Origin: JBAZPT01 sp041645535
Lineage (GTDB): Bacteria; Patescibacteriota; Minisyncoccia; Moranbacterales; UBA2206
DNA: 64,000 nt
Direction: 5' to 3'
Assembly (NCBI GenBank): GCA_041645535.1
Contig: JBAZPT010000002.1
Location: forward strand, 1 to 64,000
The translations under genes and the position numbers were made by a program. Of this stretch, positions 33,704 to 40,999 are shown in pieces (position 1 is the first letter of the stretch; each line of letters begins with the position of its first letter). The notes under the pieces are model-generated. The model worked only from the letters and a program-made list of their open reading frames with translations, was not told the DNA's origin and did no database searches.

Positions 33704-34564
33704 ATGAAAACATTCGCGTATATCACAGGCGCATTACTGTTGGCAATTGGATTGAAATTTCTCATCGGATGGCCATTCTGGATTGTTATTCTCGCAATAG
33801 TGATCGGCGCCGGTCTGCATCTACTGAAACTTGGCGGAAATGGCTGGACCGCTCCGATAGCCGTGATTGCATCTATATTTATTATCGGTACACTCACATT
33901 TCAATTTCTGACTGGCCGATTGCCACTTACCGCATCTTTCTTGAATCACATATGGATGGGAAGCGATGTAAAATCGGCCGCTAAAGCGACTGAACCAGTA
34001 GTTAAGGCCAGAGCAACCGCACTAAATCTTCAGATTGCAAGAGAAGATGCCACATCTGACAAAATCTTAGAATATTACAAAGAAGGAAAGATTGACGAAG
34101 CTAAGGAATTGTTAAAAAAGGCTATCGCAGAGGGAATGGAGATTCGTAATATTGTCAGTCTTAAAAACATATTGCAATCCTCCGACAACCAGTCTGCACA
34201 GGCTCCCGCGCCGGCACCGGCGCCGATGGCAATGCCCGCGCAAGTTGCGGCAGCAACGCCAACTCCAGCAAGCCTTTTGGGAAACTGGAAACTAAAGTAT
34301 GACAAGGACTTAAACAACACTTGGTGGTCGTCTCGCGTGTTAATAACCGAGGTCAACGACAGAATAATCATTGCTAAGCAAGGCACTGGCCAGATTTTTT
34401 TTGAAGGCCAAGACTTGGGTGGTAATAAATTCAAAGGAATATGGCATGAAGGCCCCACCAATGCCCAGGCTACGATGTATCTTCCTTCTCCAAGCAATAA
34501 TTTTGCAAGCGGAAGGATAGAAATGGATAATGGCACAATAATGCCAATCCAGATAGAAAGTTAA
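33704..34564 (+). CDS. Membrane protein of unknown function
   Basis: 286 residues. Three hydrophobic segments in the first ~75 residues, a helical linker with a coiled region (KILEYYKEGKIDEAKELLKKAI), an Ala/Pro-rich spacer (~165-190), and a C-terminal ~95-residue beta-rich domain beginning GNWKLKYDKDLNNTWWSSRV. The tail resembles a lipocalin-like ligand-binding sheet, but this is only a pattern. SD GGGAGGAAG. Second gene of the operon. Confidence 0.65.
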   Translation: MKTFAYITGALLLAIGLKFLIGWPFWIVILAIVIGAGLHLLKLGGNGWTAPIAVIASIFIIGTLTFQFLTGRLPLTASFLNHIWMGSDVKSAAKATEPVVKARATALNLQIAREDATSDKILEYYKEGKIDEAKELLKKAIAEGMEIRNIVSLKNILQSSDNQSAQAPAPAPAPMAMPAQVAAATPTPASLLGNWKLKYDKDLNNTWWSSRVLITEVNDRIIIAKQGTGQIFFEGQDLGGNKFKGIWHEGPTNAQATMYLPSPSNNFASGRIEMDNGTIMPIQIES

Positions 34565-34589
34565 GGAATCCGGAATCTCCCGGAGAAAG

Positions 34590-34632
34590 AAAAAGCGCCA
34601 GCTTAACCCAAAGGTTAACTGGCGCTATTTAT
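34590..34632. terminator. Bidirectional terminator between convergent operons
   Basis: Long stem AGCGCCAG-TTAACC / GGTTAA-CTGGCGCT (34594-34626) with T-rich sequence on both sides; serves the + operon and the pilin cluster on the minus strand. Confidence 0.9.
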
Positions 34633-34643
34633 TTTGCAAATTT

Positions 34644-35300
34644 TTAAAACATTGACTTAGCCTCGAGTGCGTATTGAATCGCCTGAATAACTACAAATGA
34701 TGACAGAACCACCACCACGCCAATAATCGCATAGAGCATATTTCTTTTGGCCGATTGCATCCGATCTTCATCACCGGCGGAAGTGAGATATTGAATGCCC
34801 GAGATTACAAAGCCAATAATCGCAATCACGCCTACGATTCCCAAAAGCCAAGTGAGGAGATTGCGGATAATTTTTGCAATTCCGCCCGGAGGATCCGGGA
34901 GTCCTGTGTCGGTTGGAATTTCAATACCTTTGCCCGAAAGCTTCGCGTTAAGAGGCGGATCTCCTACTGGATTAGTCGGCGGCTTTTCCCCAACGGGATT
35001 ATCAACTGCGCAAGTAGGTAATTGTGAACAGGCTTTGGGGAAAAATGTTCCATAAGAGCAAGATGTTCCACTAGTATCAAGACAATTTCCCGAGTCAACT
35101 ACGCAACATCCGCCAGTACTACTGTTACACTGAGATGAACAATATGCATCACAATCAGTCGGTACTTCCGGAGCATTGGCATTAAGATTATTGCATTCTT
35201 GCGTACAGCTGGCGCAGTCTGCGCTAGAAGGATAACTATTTGCCCAAAACAAAACTGTTCCAAAAATCAAAGCTAAAAATAATAATTTTTTGTTTGCCAT
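34644..35300 (-). CDS. VirB2/TrbC-like pilin with Cys-rich ectodomain (last of cluster)
   Basis: 218 residues. Signal peptide, then an ~80-residue extracellular part with about 14 cysteines (CASCTQECN, DCDAYCSSQC, GGCCV), a Pro-rich linker, and the two-helix pilin domain LLTWLLGIVGVIAIIGFVIS / GIQYLTSAGDEDRMQSAKRN / MLYAIIGVVVVLSS. The hairpin with a conserved acidic-basic loop between helices is that of type IV secretion pilin VirB2/TrbC. Part of a five-gene paralogue array. Confidence 0.75.
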   Translation of the reverse strand: MANKKLLFLALIFGTVLFWANSYPSSADCASCTQECNNLNANAPEVPTDCDAYCSSQCNSSTGGCCVVDSGNCLDTSGTSCSYGTFFPKACSQLPTCAVDNPVGEKPPTNPVGDPPLNAKLSGKGIEIPTDTGLPDPPGGIAKIIRNLLTWLLGIVGVIAIIGFVISGIQYLTSAGDEDRMQSAKRNMLYAIIGVVVVLSSFVVIQAIQYALEAKSMF

Positions 35301-35318
35301 TTTTGTATTTTTAAAAAT

Positions 35319-36128
35319 TTAGAAACTCGAATAAGTATTCAGCGCGTAGTCGATGGCCTGGATAATCACAAATCCGACGAGTCCCACAATTACGCCGATG
35401 ATGGAATATTGCATCGCCCTTTTGGCATAGCCCATCCGATCTTCGTCTCCCGCCGCCGTCAGATAGATGATGCCGGAAATAAGAAAGCCTAAAATTCCGA
35501 TGATCCCAAAAAGTCCCAGCATCCAAACTAGGATATTGGTAACTATTCTCCATATCGATCCACTCGGCAATCCGAAACCGGAAATATTTCCCAAACTCCA
35601 GCCTCCGGACGCTGCCGCGCCCGCGGAACTGGAGGAAGAAGATCCCGAAGTACTACTGCTACCCGAATAGCCTGATAGCTGGCAAGTGCTTGAACTTATT
35701 CCTGTTGTTGTTTGCGATTCTTGATAACAGGCAAAAGGAGAACAACACTCTCCATTACTGCCGCCGCACAAATTGCCCTGTCCCTGACAATTACTACTGC
35801 TTGAGCTCGCCGGCGCGCCAGGATAAGTTTTGCAATCATCATAGTCTCCTCCGTCAGCAATACATTTATCAAAAGCAGATACGGTAGTTGTTTTCGCCGT
35901 GTCCGTCGGAAAGCCAGTTGATAGATTAGCCGCGCAACAAACTTGTCCCATGCAAGTGCCAGTGATTTGATGTTCAGTCGCGCTGTTGCAACTGGACCGG
36001 CACTGCCCCGTTTCACCCCCCGGCGTATCCGGATCGCTGCAAGTCTGCGCCAAAGCGAAATTAACTGAAAAAAGAAAAACAAAAACCGCTCCCAAAAATC
36101 CTAAGGTTAATAATTGTTTTTTTACCAT
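35319..36128 (-). CDS. VirB2/TrbC-like pilin with Cys-rich and Ser-rich regions
   Basis: 269 residues from the ATG at 36128 (MVKKQLLTLGFLG), which begins a clear signal peptide; the frame is open to 36206. Extracellular part with cysteine motifs CRSSCN, GTCMGQVCCA, CGGSNGECCSPFAC; a Ser/Gly/Ala linker; and the pilin hairpin ILVWMLGLFGIIGILGFLIS / TAAGDEDRMGYAKRAM / YSIIGVIVGLVGFVII. The GxCxxxxCC pattern is a disulphide-rich fold known from many CPR surface proteins. Confidence 0.75.
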   Translation of the reverse strand: MVKKQLLTLGFLGAVFVFLFSVNFALAQTCSDPDTPGGETGQCRSSCNSATEHQITGTCMGQVCCAANLSTGFPTDTAKTTTVSAFDKCIADGGDYDDCKTYPGAPASSSSSNCQGQGNLCGGSNGECCSPFACYQESQTTTGISSSTCQLSGYSGSSSTSGSSSSSSAGAAASGGWSLGNISGFGLPSGSIWRIVTNILVWMLGLFGIIGILGFLISGIIYLTAAGDEDRMGYAKRAMQYSIIGVIVGLVGFVIIQAIDYALNTYSSF

Positions 36129-36135
36129 GTATGTA

Positions 36136-36540
36136 TTAAAAATTTGATGAGCTGTTAAGCGCCAGATTGACGGCCTGCAAAATAACCACGCCCACCAGTC
36201 CCACAATCACGCCAATAATGGAATAATACATTGCTTTTTTGGCAGATTCCATCCGATCTTCTTCGCCGGCCGCGGTAAGATACATTATGCCGGCAATCAC
36301 AAAACCAATGACGCCTATAATGCCGAAAATATACAAAATCCAAAGCAGAATATTTAAAATTATTCCCGTAATAGATCCGGCCGGCAAACCAAAGCCCATA
36401 TAGTTGCCCACATTCCAGCCGCCCCCGCCGGAACCGCTGCCAATACTCAGAGAAAAGCCAACACTTGTCGCCGCCAAGGCAACCGACGGAATTAAGATTA
36501 CTGCCAGAATCAAAAGACTCGCGATTTTTGTTTTTGCCAT
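36136..36540 (-). CDS. VirB2/TrbC-like pilin, short form
   Basis: 134 residues: signal peptide (SLLILAVILIPSVALAA), glycine-rich spacer (GSGSGGGG), then the pilin hairpin ILLWILYIFGIIGVIGFVIA / TAAGEEDRMESAKKAMYYS / IIGVIVGLVGVVIL. No cysteine domain. Seven bases separate it from the next gene, so the cluster is one operon. Confidence 0.75.
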   Translation of the reverse strand: MAKTKIASLLILAVILIPSVALAATSVGFSLSIGSGSGGGGWNVGNYMGFGLPAGSITGIILNILLWILYIFGIIGVIGFVIAGIMYLTAAGEEDRMESAKKAMYYSIIGVIVGLVGVVILQAVNLALNSSSNF

Positions 36541-36628
36541 AAATATTATGTGTTACTTTATTATAAATGTATTATACCATAATTCCAAAACTTTTCATAG
36601 CGCTAAACAAAAACGACCTGTGGATAAG

Positions 36629-36695
36629 TCCCGCACTAATTTGGCACTGCCGAAGGCAAATCAGCGCAAAGCGCTAGTGCCAATTTAGTGCGGGA
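36629..36695. mobile_element. CCCCG-type palindromic element 7, inside the pilin cluster
   Basis: Ends TCCCGCACTAATTTGGCACT and its near-exact complement, with AGCGC/GCGCT in the loop. Flanks TAAG/TAAA are an imperfect duplication. Its first bases match elements 1 and 2. Confidence 0.75.
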
Positions 36696-36745
36696 TAAAC
36701 TCCGGGTCGCTTTTGTTTGAATATATATTCGATTATTCGAGTGCT

Positions 36746-37102
36746 TTAGAAAGTTGTTGATGATCCGCCCAGCATTGCCTCCGCCGCTTTGAGAATTACC
36801 AGTCCGAGCAAAGCCACTACTACGCCCACGATTGACCAAGTCATCGCTTTTTTAGCTGTTTCAATCCTTTCTTCATCTCCAGCCGCGGTGAGATAGAGAA
36901 TGCCCGCGATCGCGAATCCGATAACGCCTAGAATCCCCACGATTCCCAGCATCCAGTTCATAATATTCTTAATGATTCCGGAAATTGTTCCCCCGGGAAG
37001 ATTCGTTCCGGATGGAGGCTGAAATTGAGCCATCGCCAGCGCCGGAACAGTCAATGCCATAACCGAAATAGACGCCGCTATTGATTTAATTTTATTTTTC
37101 AT
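36746..37102 (-). CDS. VirB2/TrbC-like pilin, shortest form
   Basis: 118 residues: signal peptide ending ALAMAQ, a short FQPPSGTNLPGG spacer, then the hairpin MNWMLGIVGILGVIGFAIAG / TAAGDEERIETAKKAMTWS / IVGVVVALLGLVIL. Closest of the five to a minimal VirB2 subunit. Some purine-rich sequence (GAGAGG) precedes the start. Confidence 0.78.
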   Translation of the reverse strand: MKNKIKSIAASISVMALTVPALAMAQFQPPSGTNLPGGTISGIIKNIMNWMLGIVGILGVIGFAIAGILYLTAAGDEERIETAKKAMTWSIVGVVVALLGLVILKAAEAMLGGSSTTF

Positions 37103-37156
37103 ATTTCACCAGCCTCTCTAGTTTTTTGTTTTAATTTAAAATTCGGAATTTTATAA

Positions 37157-37960
37157 TTACTGCGCCGCTACCAACCCGGCCACCTGCCTCACAATCACCA
37201 GCGCGGAAAAAGCCACAATAATTCCAATAACCGACGCCACTAAAATTTTCTTGCCTTTTTCCATCCGTTCTTCGTCGCCATAAGAAGTCAAATAAAATAT
37301 CGCGCCGACTATCAAACCGATTATAGCAACAATTCCGGTAACCGACAACAAAAAATTCAAAACATTTATCGCGATGTCTTTGAGCGTGTAGGCTTTATTG
37401 ACAATATCATCCGCGTTGGTGCCGCTGGCTCCACCGAGAATATCTTTCACAGTTTTGAGAAAAGTCGGCGCTGCTGCCGCGATGGCGAAGCCCACTACCG
37501 CGGCGGTAATGGTTTTTTTGGCGCGCTCCACTGCTTGCTCGTTGCCGGCGGAAAGCATATACATCACCGCGCCAATGATAATAAAAATGAGAGAAATAAA
37601 GGCCACTACTCCCAGAAGCGCGCTCAAGACATTCGCCAAAAACTCGCTCATCGTCGAAGCCTTGATCGGGTTGGGAAAATCAATTGTGTCTCCGCTAGCA
37701 GAAGTTGCGGCCGGCGCTTTTGTTTGGCTCGCTGGAGGCGTGGTTGCAGAACTTCCAGCCTTGCAACAAACATAAGAGGTGTCTTCGCACTGACTGCCCG
37801 ATATTATGCTCCCTCCAGATTTAGAACATTCACTGGCCGTATTATTGCAATTTCCGCCCGCGCTTGTACACTCCGCATCCGTAGCAAAAGCTAAATTACT
37901 TCCACCAACCAAAAATCCCACAGCAACTAGACAAGAAAAAATTATTTGTATCTTTTTCAT
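37157..37960 (-). CDS. Tandem double VirB2-like pilin with Cys-rich N-domain
   Basis: 267 residues. Signal peptide; Cys-rich domain (ECTSAGGNCNNTASEC, then GSQCEDTSYVCCK); then two consecutive pilin hairpins: ~105-170 (VVAFISLIFIIIGAVMYMLS, AGNEQAVERAKKTITAAVVG) and ~200-265 (VTGIVAIIGLIVGAIFYLTS, YGDEERMEKGKKILVASVIG). A fused duplication of the module found singly in the other four genes. First of the array, after the solute-binding lipoprotein gene. Confidence 0.75.
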   Translation of the reverse strand: MKKIQIIFSCLVAVGFLVGGSNLAFATDAECTSAGGNCNNTASECSKSGGSIISGSQCEDTSYVCCKAGSSATTPPASQTKAPAATSASGDTIDFPNPIKASTMSEFLANVLSALLGVVAFISLIFIIIGAVMYMLSAGNEQAVERAKKTITAAVVGFAIAAAAPTFLKTVKDILGGASGTNADDIVNKAYTLKDIAINVLNFLLSVTGIVAIIGLIVGAIFYLTSYGDEERMEKGKKILVASVIGIIVAFSALVIVRQVAGLVAAQ

Positions 37961-38003
37961 TTATTTATAAATTAAAAGCTTATAAAAAAATTAATTGCGT
38001 TAT

Positions 38004-38027
38004 GGGTTACGAGTTATAGGTTACGCG
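38004..38027. repeat. GTTAC-type short repeat, copy 2
   Basis: GGGTTACGAGTTATAGGTTA, just before the 3' end of the lipoprotein gene. Same type as 22370-22443. Confidence 0.55.
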
Positions 38028-38030
38028 AAA

Positions 38031-39428
38031 TCACCGGTTCATTATCACGCTCACCTGCGAAGCCGCCGCCTGAATAACCTCCTTCGGAGTTCCGGCTCCG
38101 CGGTTCACTTTGTCGATCATATCCGCGAAAATTACTTCGATTGTTTCCGGATCGGTTTCATACCAGCTCTTGGCGAAAAGATTCTGCGCCGCGAAAGCTC
38201 CGATCTTCGGATCATTTTTCTGGATTTGGATAATATCCCTGCGCGCCGCCGGCTTCCTGGTTTTTTCCAGATAATTCACCGCCGGATCAAAATTAACCGC
38301 GGTCGTTTTCTGCTGTCCGGCCACATTAGTGGTAATATTAATAGCCGCTTCCGGACGAGTGGTCAGAAATTTCAAAAACTGCCAAGCTTCATTGACGCGG
38401 ACCTCATCAGTGAGAGCCACCTGTCCCGCCTGCGCGCTGTCATAGGCTGTTTTATTTTTGGCTACCGCGTAGCCCCAATAATTGGCATAATTCACCGCCG
38501 GCATATTCGGCAGCTGCGGAACCGGCGCCACCGCGAAATTCAACTTGGGCGCCTTGGCCGCGATCGTATCAATTTGCCAGGAATAATTCAGCATCATGGC
38601 CGCCGATCCTTCGCTAAAAGCGTCAATGGAATAATGCAGGCGCGGATTCCAGGCATAAATCGAGGAATTATTATTGGCAAATTGCGTATAAAAATTGAGG
38701 GCATTTTCCCCGGGAGACAGGCTTTGGCCGCCATTTTTCACAATCTGGTCAAACAGCGCTCTTCTGGCCAGCGGATCCACCATCGTCGTTCCGTTTTGCA
38801 GCATCAGAAGATTCAGGATGTCCGTCGAACGGTTGATGTTATAGGCGGTGCCGATAGCCGCGCCGGATTTGGTAATGTTTCCAGTATTGTCGACATGCGT
38901 CAGTCTTTTTACATCTTCCATAAATTCGCTCCATTTTTGCGGCGGAGCGGTTATGCCGGCCTCATTAAAAAGATCCTTGTTATAATACAGCCCCAGCGTA
39001 TCCACGCTCAAGGGTGCCGCGTAAATTTTGCCTTGATTCAAAAAATCATCCGCGACTACATCCACAAAATCACTGCGGAATTTTTGTTCTGTCAGCACTG
39101 CCATTGGAGCCGGAATAATTTTGTCGGCAAAAGCCGGCAGCCAGTTGTTTTGAATTAAAAATATATCCGGTCCCTGCCCGGAAGCTAGCGCTTCCAATAG
39201 ATCTTTTTTGTAAGTATCCGGCGACATCTTCCGATAGCTGATGTCGGAAATGTTCGGATTGACCCGGCGGTAGTTTTCAATGATATCAAAGAAAGCGTCC
39301 TGATTGTCAAAAAGGCCCCAAACTTCCAGTTTCATGCTGTATTTATTCGGATTTATCTGTTTGCAGCCGCAGCCGCCCAAAAGCAAAATTCCAGAAAGTA
39401 TAACAACTGATAATAATATTTTTTTCAT
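38031..39428 (-). CDS. Extracellular solute-binding lipoprotein (SBP_bac_1-like)
   Basis: 465 residues. Lipoprotein signal with lipobox LLLGGC (C20 is lipidated), then the two-lobe periplasmic-binding fold of sugar-binding proteins (EALASGQGPDIFLIQNNWLP, LSVDTLGLYYNKDLFNEAGI, NEAWQFLKFLTT). ABC importer permease and ATPase genes are absent nearby, so it may work with the pilin cluster or as an orphan receptor. Confidence 0.88.
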   Translation of the reverse strand: MKKILLSVVILSGILLLGGCGCKQINPNKYSMKLEVWGLFDNQDAFFDIIENYRRVNPNISDISYRKMSPDTYKKDLLEALASGQGPDIFLIQNNWLPAFADKIIPAPMAVLTEQKFRSDFVDVVADDFLNQGKIYAAPLSVDTLGLYYNKDLFNEAGITAPPQKWSEFMEDVKRLTHVDNTGNITKSGAAIGTAYNINRSTDILNLLMLQNGTTMVDPLARRALFDQIVKNGGQSLSPGENALNFYTQFANNNSSIYAWNPRLHYSIDAFSEGSAAMMLNYSWQIDTIAAKAPKLNFAVAPVPQLPNMPAVNYANYWGYAVAKNKTAYDSAQAGQVALTDEVRVNEAWQFLKFLTTRPEAAINITTNVAGQQKTTAVNFDPAVNYLEKTRKPAARRDIIQIQKNDPKIGAFAAQNLFAKSWYETDPETIEVIFADMIDKVNRGAGTPKEVIQAAASQVSVIMNR

Positions 39429-39436
39429 TATTTTTA

Positions 39437-39988
39437 TTACTTTATAAGCACGACTCCGTAATGGAAATCTCCCGCGCTGACATCTTTGAGAACTCCCAGC
39501 CCATTTTTTTGCGCCAGATCGACTAAATCTTCCTTGCTAATTCGCAATTCCCGTTGCGGACCAATGGAAGTATTTTCCGTTATCCACTCCACCACCAGAA
39601 TCCTGCCTTTTTCCACTAAAACCCTCTTGGCTTCGCAAAGTATTTTTCCTTTTTCCTTGTTCTGGTAAAGCATATCTTTGATAATCACCCAATCAATGCT
39701 TCCCTTTGGCAACTTTGAACCGTTCTCCAGTTCCAGATTTTCCCGCTTGGTAAGAATATTAGTGATGCTTAAATTTTTAGCCTGGCTTCGCACCGTTTCC
39801 AGTTTTTCCGCCAAAATGTCAATTGCGAAAACCACGCCTTTTTCCCCGACTTTTTTAGCCGCCACCATAGAAAAATGCCCGGCGCCGCAACCAAAATCCG
39901 CGGCTTTCATTCCATCGCGAATCTCCAGCTGATCCAGCACCGCCTGCGGATCAAGAAATTTTACATCAAAAGTTGCATCATTTTCCAT
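39437..39988 (-). CDS. Class I SAM-dependent methyltransferase
   Basis: 183 residues with the Rossmann core: motif I AADFGCGAGHFSMVAA at ~28-43, motif II VVFAIDIL, and the DWVIIKDMLY strand. UbiE/Ubie-like arrangement, substrate unknown. Starts with MENDATFDVKFLDPQ. Ends 9 bp before the lipoprotein gene, so likely co-transcribed with it. Confidence 0.85.
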   Translation of the reverse strand: MENDATFDVKFLDPQAVLDQLEIRDGMKAADFGCGAGHFSMVAAKKVGEKGVVFAIDILAEKLETVRSQAKNLSITNILTKRENLELENGSKLPKGSIDWVIIKDMLYQNKEKGKILCEAKRVLVEKGRILVVEWITENTSIGPQRELRISKEDLVDLAQKNGLGVLKDVSAGDFHYGVVLIK

Positions 39989-40075
39989 ATAACTATTTTA
40001 CCACAAAATTGCATTATGCGGAAGAGGTGAGATTCGAACTCACGAAGAGATTTCTCCCTTGCGGCTTTTTCTCAA

Positions 40076-40189
40076 CCCCGTAAGAAAGCGGAGGATACAG
40101 GAGTCGAACCTGTGAGGGGATTTCTCCCCAACCGCATTTCGAATGCGGCGCATTAGACCACTCTGCCAACCCTCCGCTTTTCTACGGGG
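40076..40189 (-). mobile_element. CCCCG palindromic element 8 carrying tRNA-Ser(CGA), inside an outer tRNA-Ser
   Basis: Arms CCCCGTAAGAAAGC (40076-40089) and GCTTTTCTACGGGG (40176-40189). The inner tRNA fills the space between the arms exactly. On the minus strand the right flank is TTGA, on the left CTCG, so there is no target duplication. Confidence 0.75.
40089..40175 (-). tRNA. tRNA-Ser(CGA), inner copy
   Basis: Acceptor GGAGGGT/ATCCTCC (one G-T pair), anticodon stem-loop CCGCA-TTCGAAA-TGCGG (anticodon CGA), long variable arm TTGGGGAGAAATCCCCTC, T-loop TTCGACT, discriminator G. Complete and normal, but nested within another tRNA-Ser. Confidence 0.93.
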
Positions 40190-40356
40190 CGAGGCCGTTG
40201 CCACCTTATAAACTCGGCCACTCTTCCTGACAATATTTAAAAACTGATAGCCTCGCGGTTCCTGGGTTCCTTTTGGAACCCGCTCAATGCTCATTCGCAT
40301 TAAGCCCTCTCGGCCACTCTTCCTTGAGTATATGATGCTACTATATTAGCAAATCC

Positions 40357-40428
40357 TTTACCCCCACACCAATCACAATAATATTTTTTTCCTTTTTATA
40401 CAACACTTTTGATTGGTGTGGGGGTTTA
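40357..40428. mobile_element. CCCCG-type palindromic element 9, at the infB operon promoter
   Basis: Arms CCCCCACACCAATCA (40361-40375) and TGATTGGTGTGGGGG (40410-40424), perfect; TTTA on both sides (40357-40360, 40425-40428). The right TTTA is the first part of the -35 box TTTACA of the infB operon. Confidence 0.85.
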
Positions 40429-40453
40429 CATTCAACAAAATTAATGCTAGCCT
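40425..40453 (+). promoter_or_regulatory. Promoter of the DUF4446-infB-rbfA operon
   Basis: TTTACA (40425-40430), 17 bp, TAGCCT (40448-40453) with extended TGC. The -35 overlaps the target duplication of element 9. Confidence 0.55.
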
Positions 40454-40485
40454 GAGATAAGTCTAATTTTTTATTTATACCGGAC

Positions 40486-40992
40486 ATGGAACTCGTCCGC
40501 AACAATTTAGCAAGCATTATTATTGCCCTGGCTGCCCTGACCGCGGTTTTACTGCTTTGGAATATTTTTCTGCAAGTGATCATTTCGAAGATTAAGAAAA
40601 AAAATGACCTGCTTTTTTCAGGCAATAAAATCCAGAACCTGGAAGAAATACTCCTTAATCAGGCCAAAAATCTCAAGACTCTCGACAAAGATATTCAGGA
40701 GCTCTACGGAATTTCTAATCAGATAAACAACCTCTCATTTCGCGGATTGCACAAAACCGGCCTGGTGCGCTTCAATCCTTTCAAGGAAGTCGGCGGGGAC
40801 CAAAGTTTTGCCATCGCGCTGCTTAATGGAAAAAATAGCGGCATCGTCATCTCTTCCTTATATACGCGCGAAGGCACCCGCATTTATGCCAAAGCTATCA
40901 CTGCCGAAAAATCAGAAAAGTATCCCCTCACTGAAGAAGAAGAACAGGCCATCAAAATTGCTATGCTTCAGGAGCCGAAGAAAATAAACTAA
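40486..40992 (+). CDS. DUF4446 family membrane protein
   Basis: 168 residues. One N-terminal membrane helix (IIIALAALTAVLLLWNIFL), a coiled region, and the conserved core GLVRFNPFKEVGGDQSFAIA, NSGIVISSLYTREGTRIYAK. The family is widespread in Firmicutes and CPR and unstudied. It lies 7 bp before infB; no SD. Confidence 0.9.
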   Translation: MELVRNNLASIIIALAALTAVLLLWNIFLQVIISKIKKKNDLLFSGNKIQNLEEILLNQAKNLKTLDKDIQELYGISNQINNLSFRGLHKTGLVRFNPFKEVGGDQSFAIALLNGKNSGIVISSLYTREGTRIYAKAITAEKSEKYPLTEEEEQAIKIAMLQEPKKIN

Positions 40993-40999
40993 ACAAATT

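Larger units (their letters stand above)
40019..40227 (-). tRNA. Interrupted outer tRNA-Ser (rebuilt anticodon CGA)
   Basis: Outer halves: 5' part GGAAGAG-TG-GCCGAGT...ACGGC-CTCG at 40227-40190, 3' part AAA-GCCGC, variable arm, T-arm GTGAG-TTCGAAT-CTCAC, CTCTTCC and discriminator G at 40071-40019. Long variable arm and G73 mark it as serine. The anticodon loop is interrupted after CTCG by element 8; leaving out the insert plus TTGAGAA restores a 7-nt loop CTCGAAA, anticodon CGA. Whether a working tRNA is made is unknown. Confidence 0.6.
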
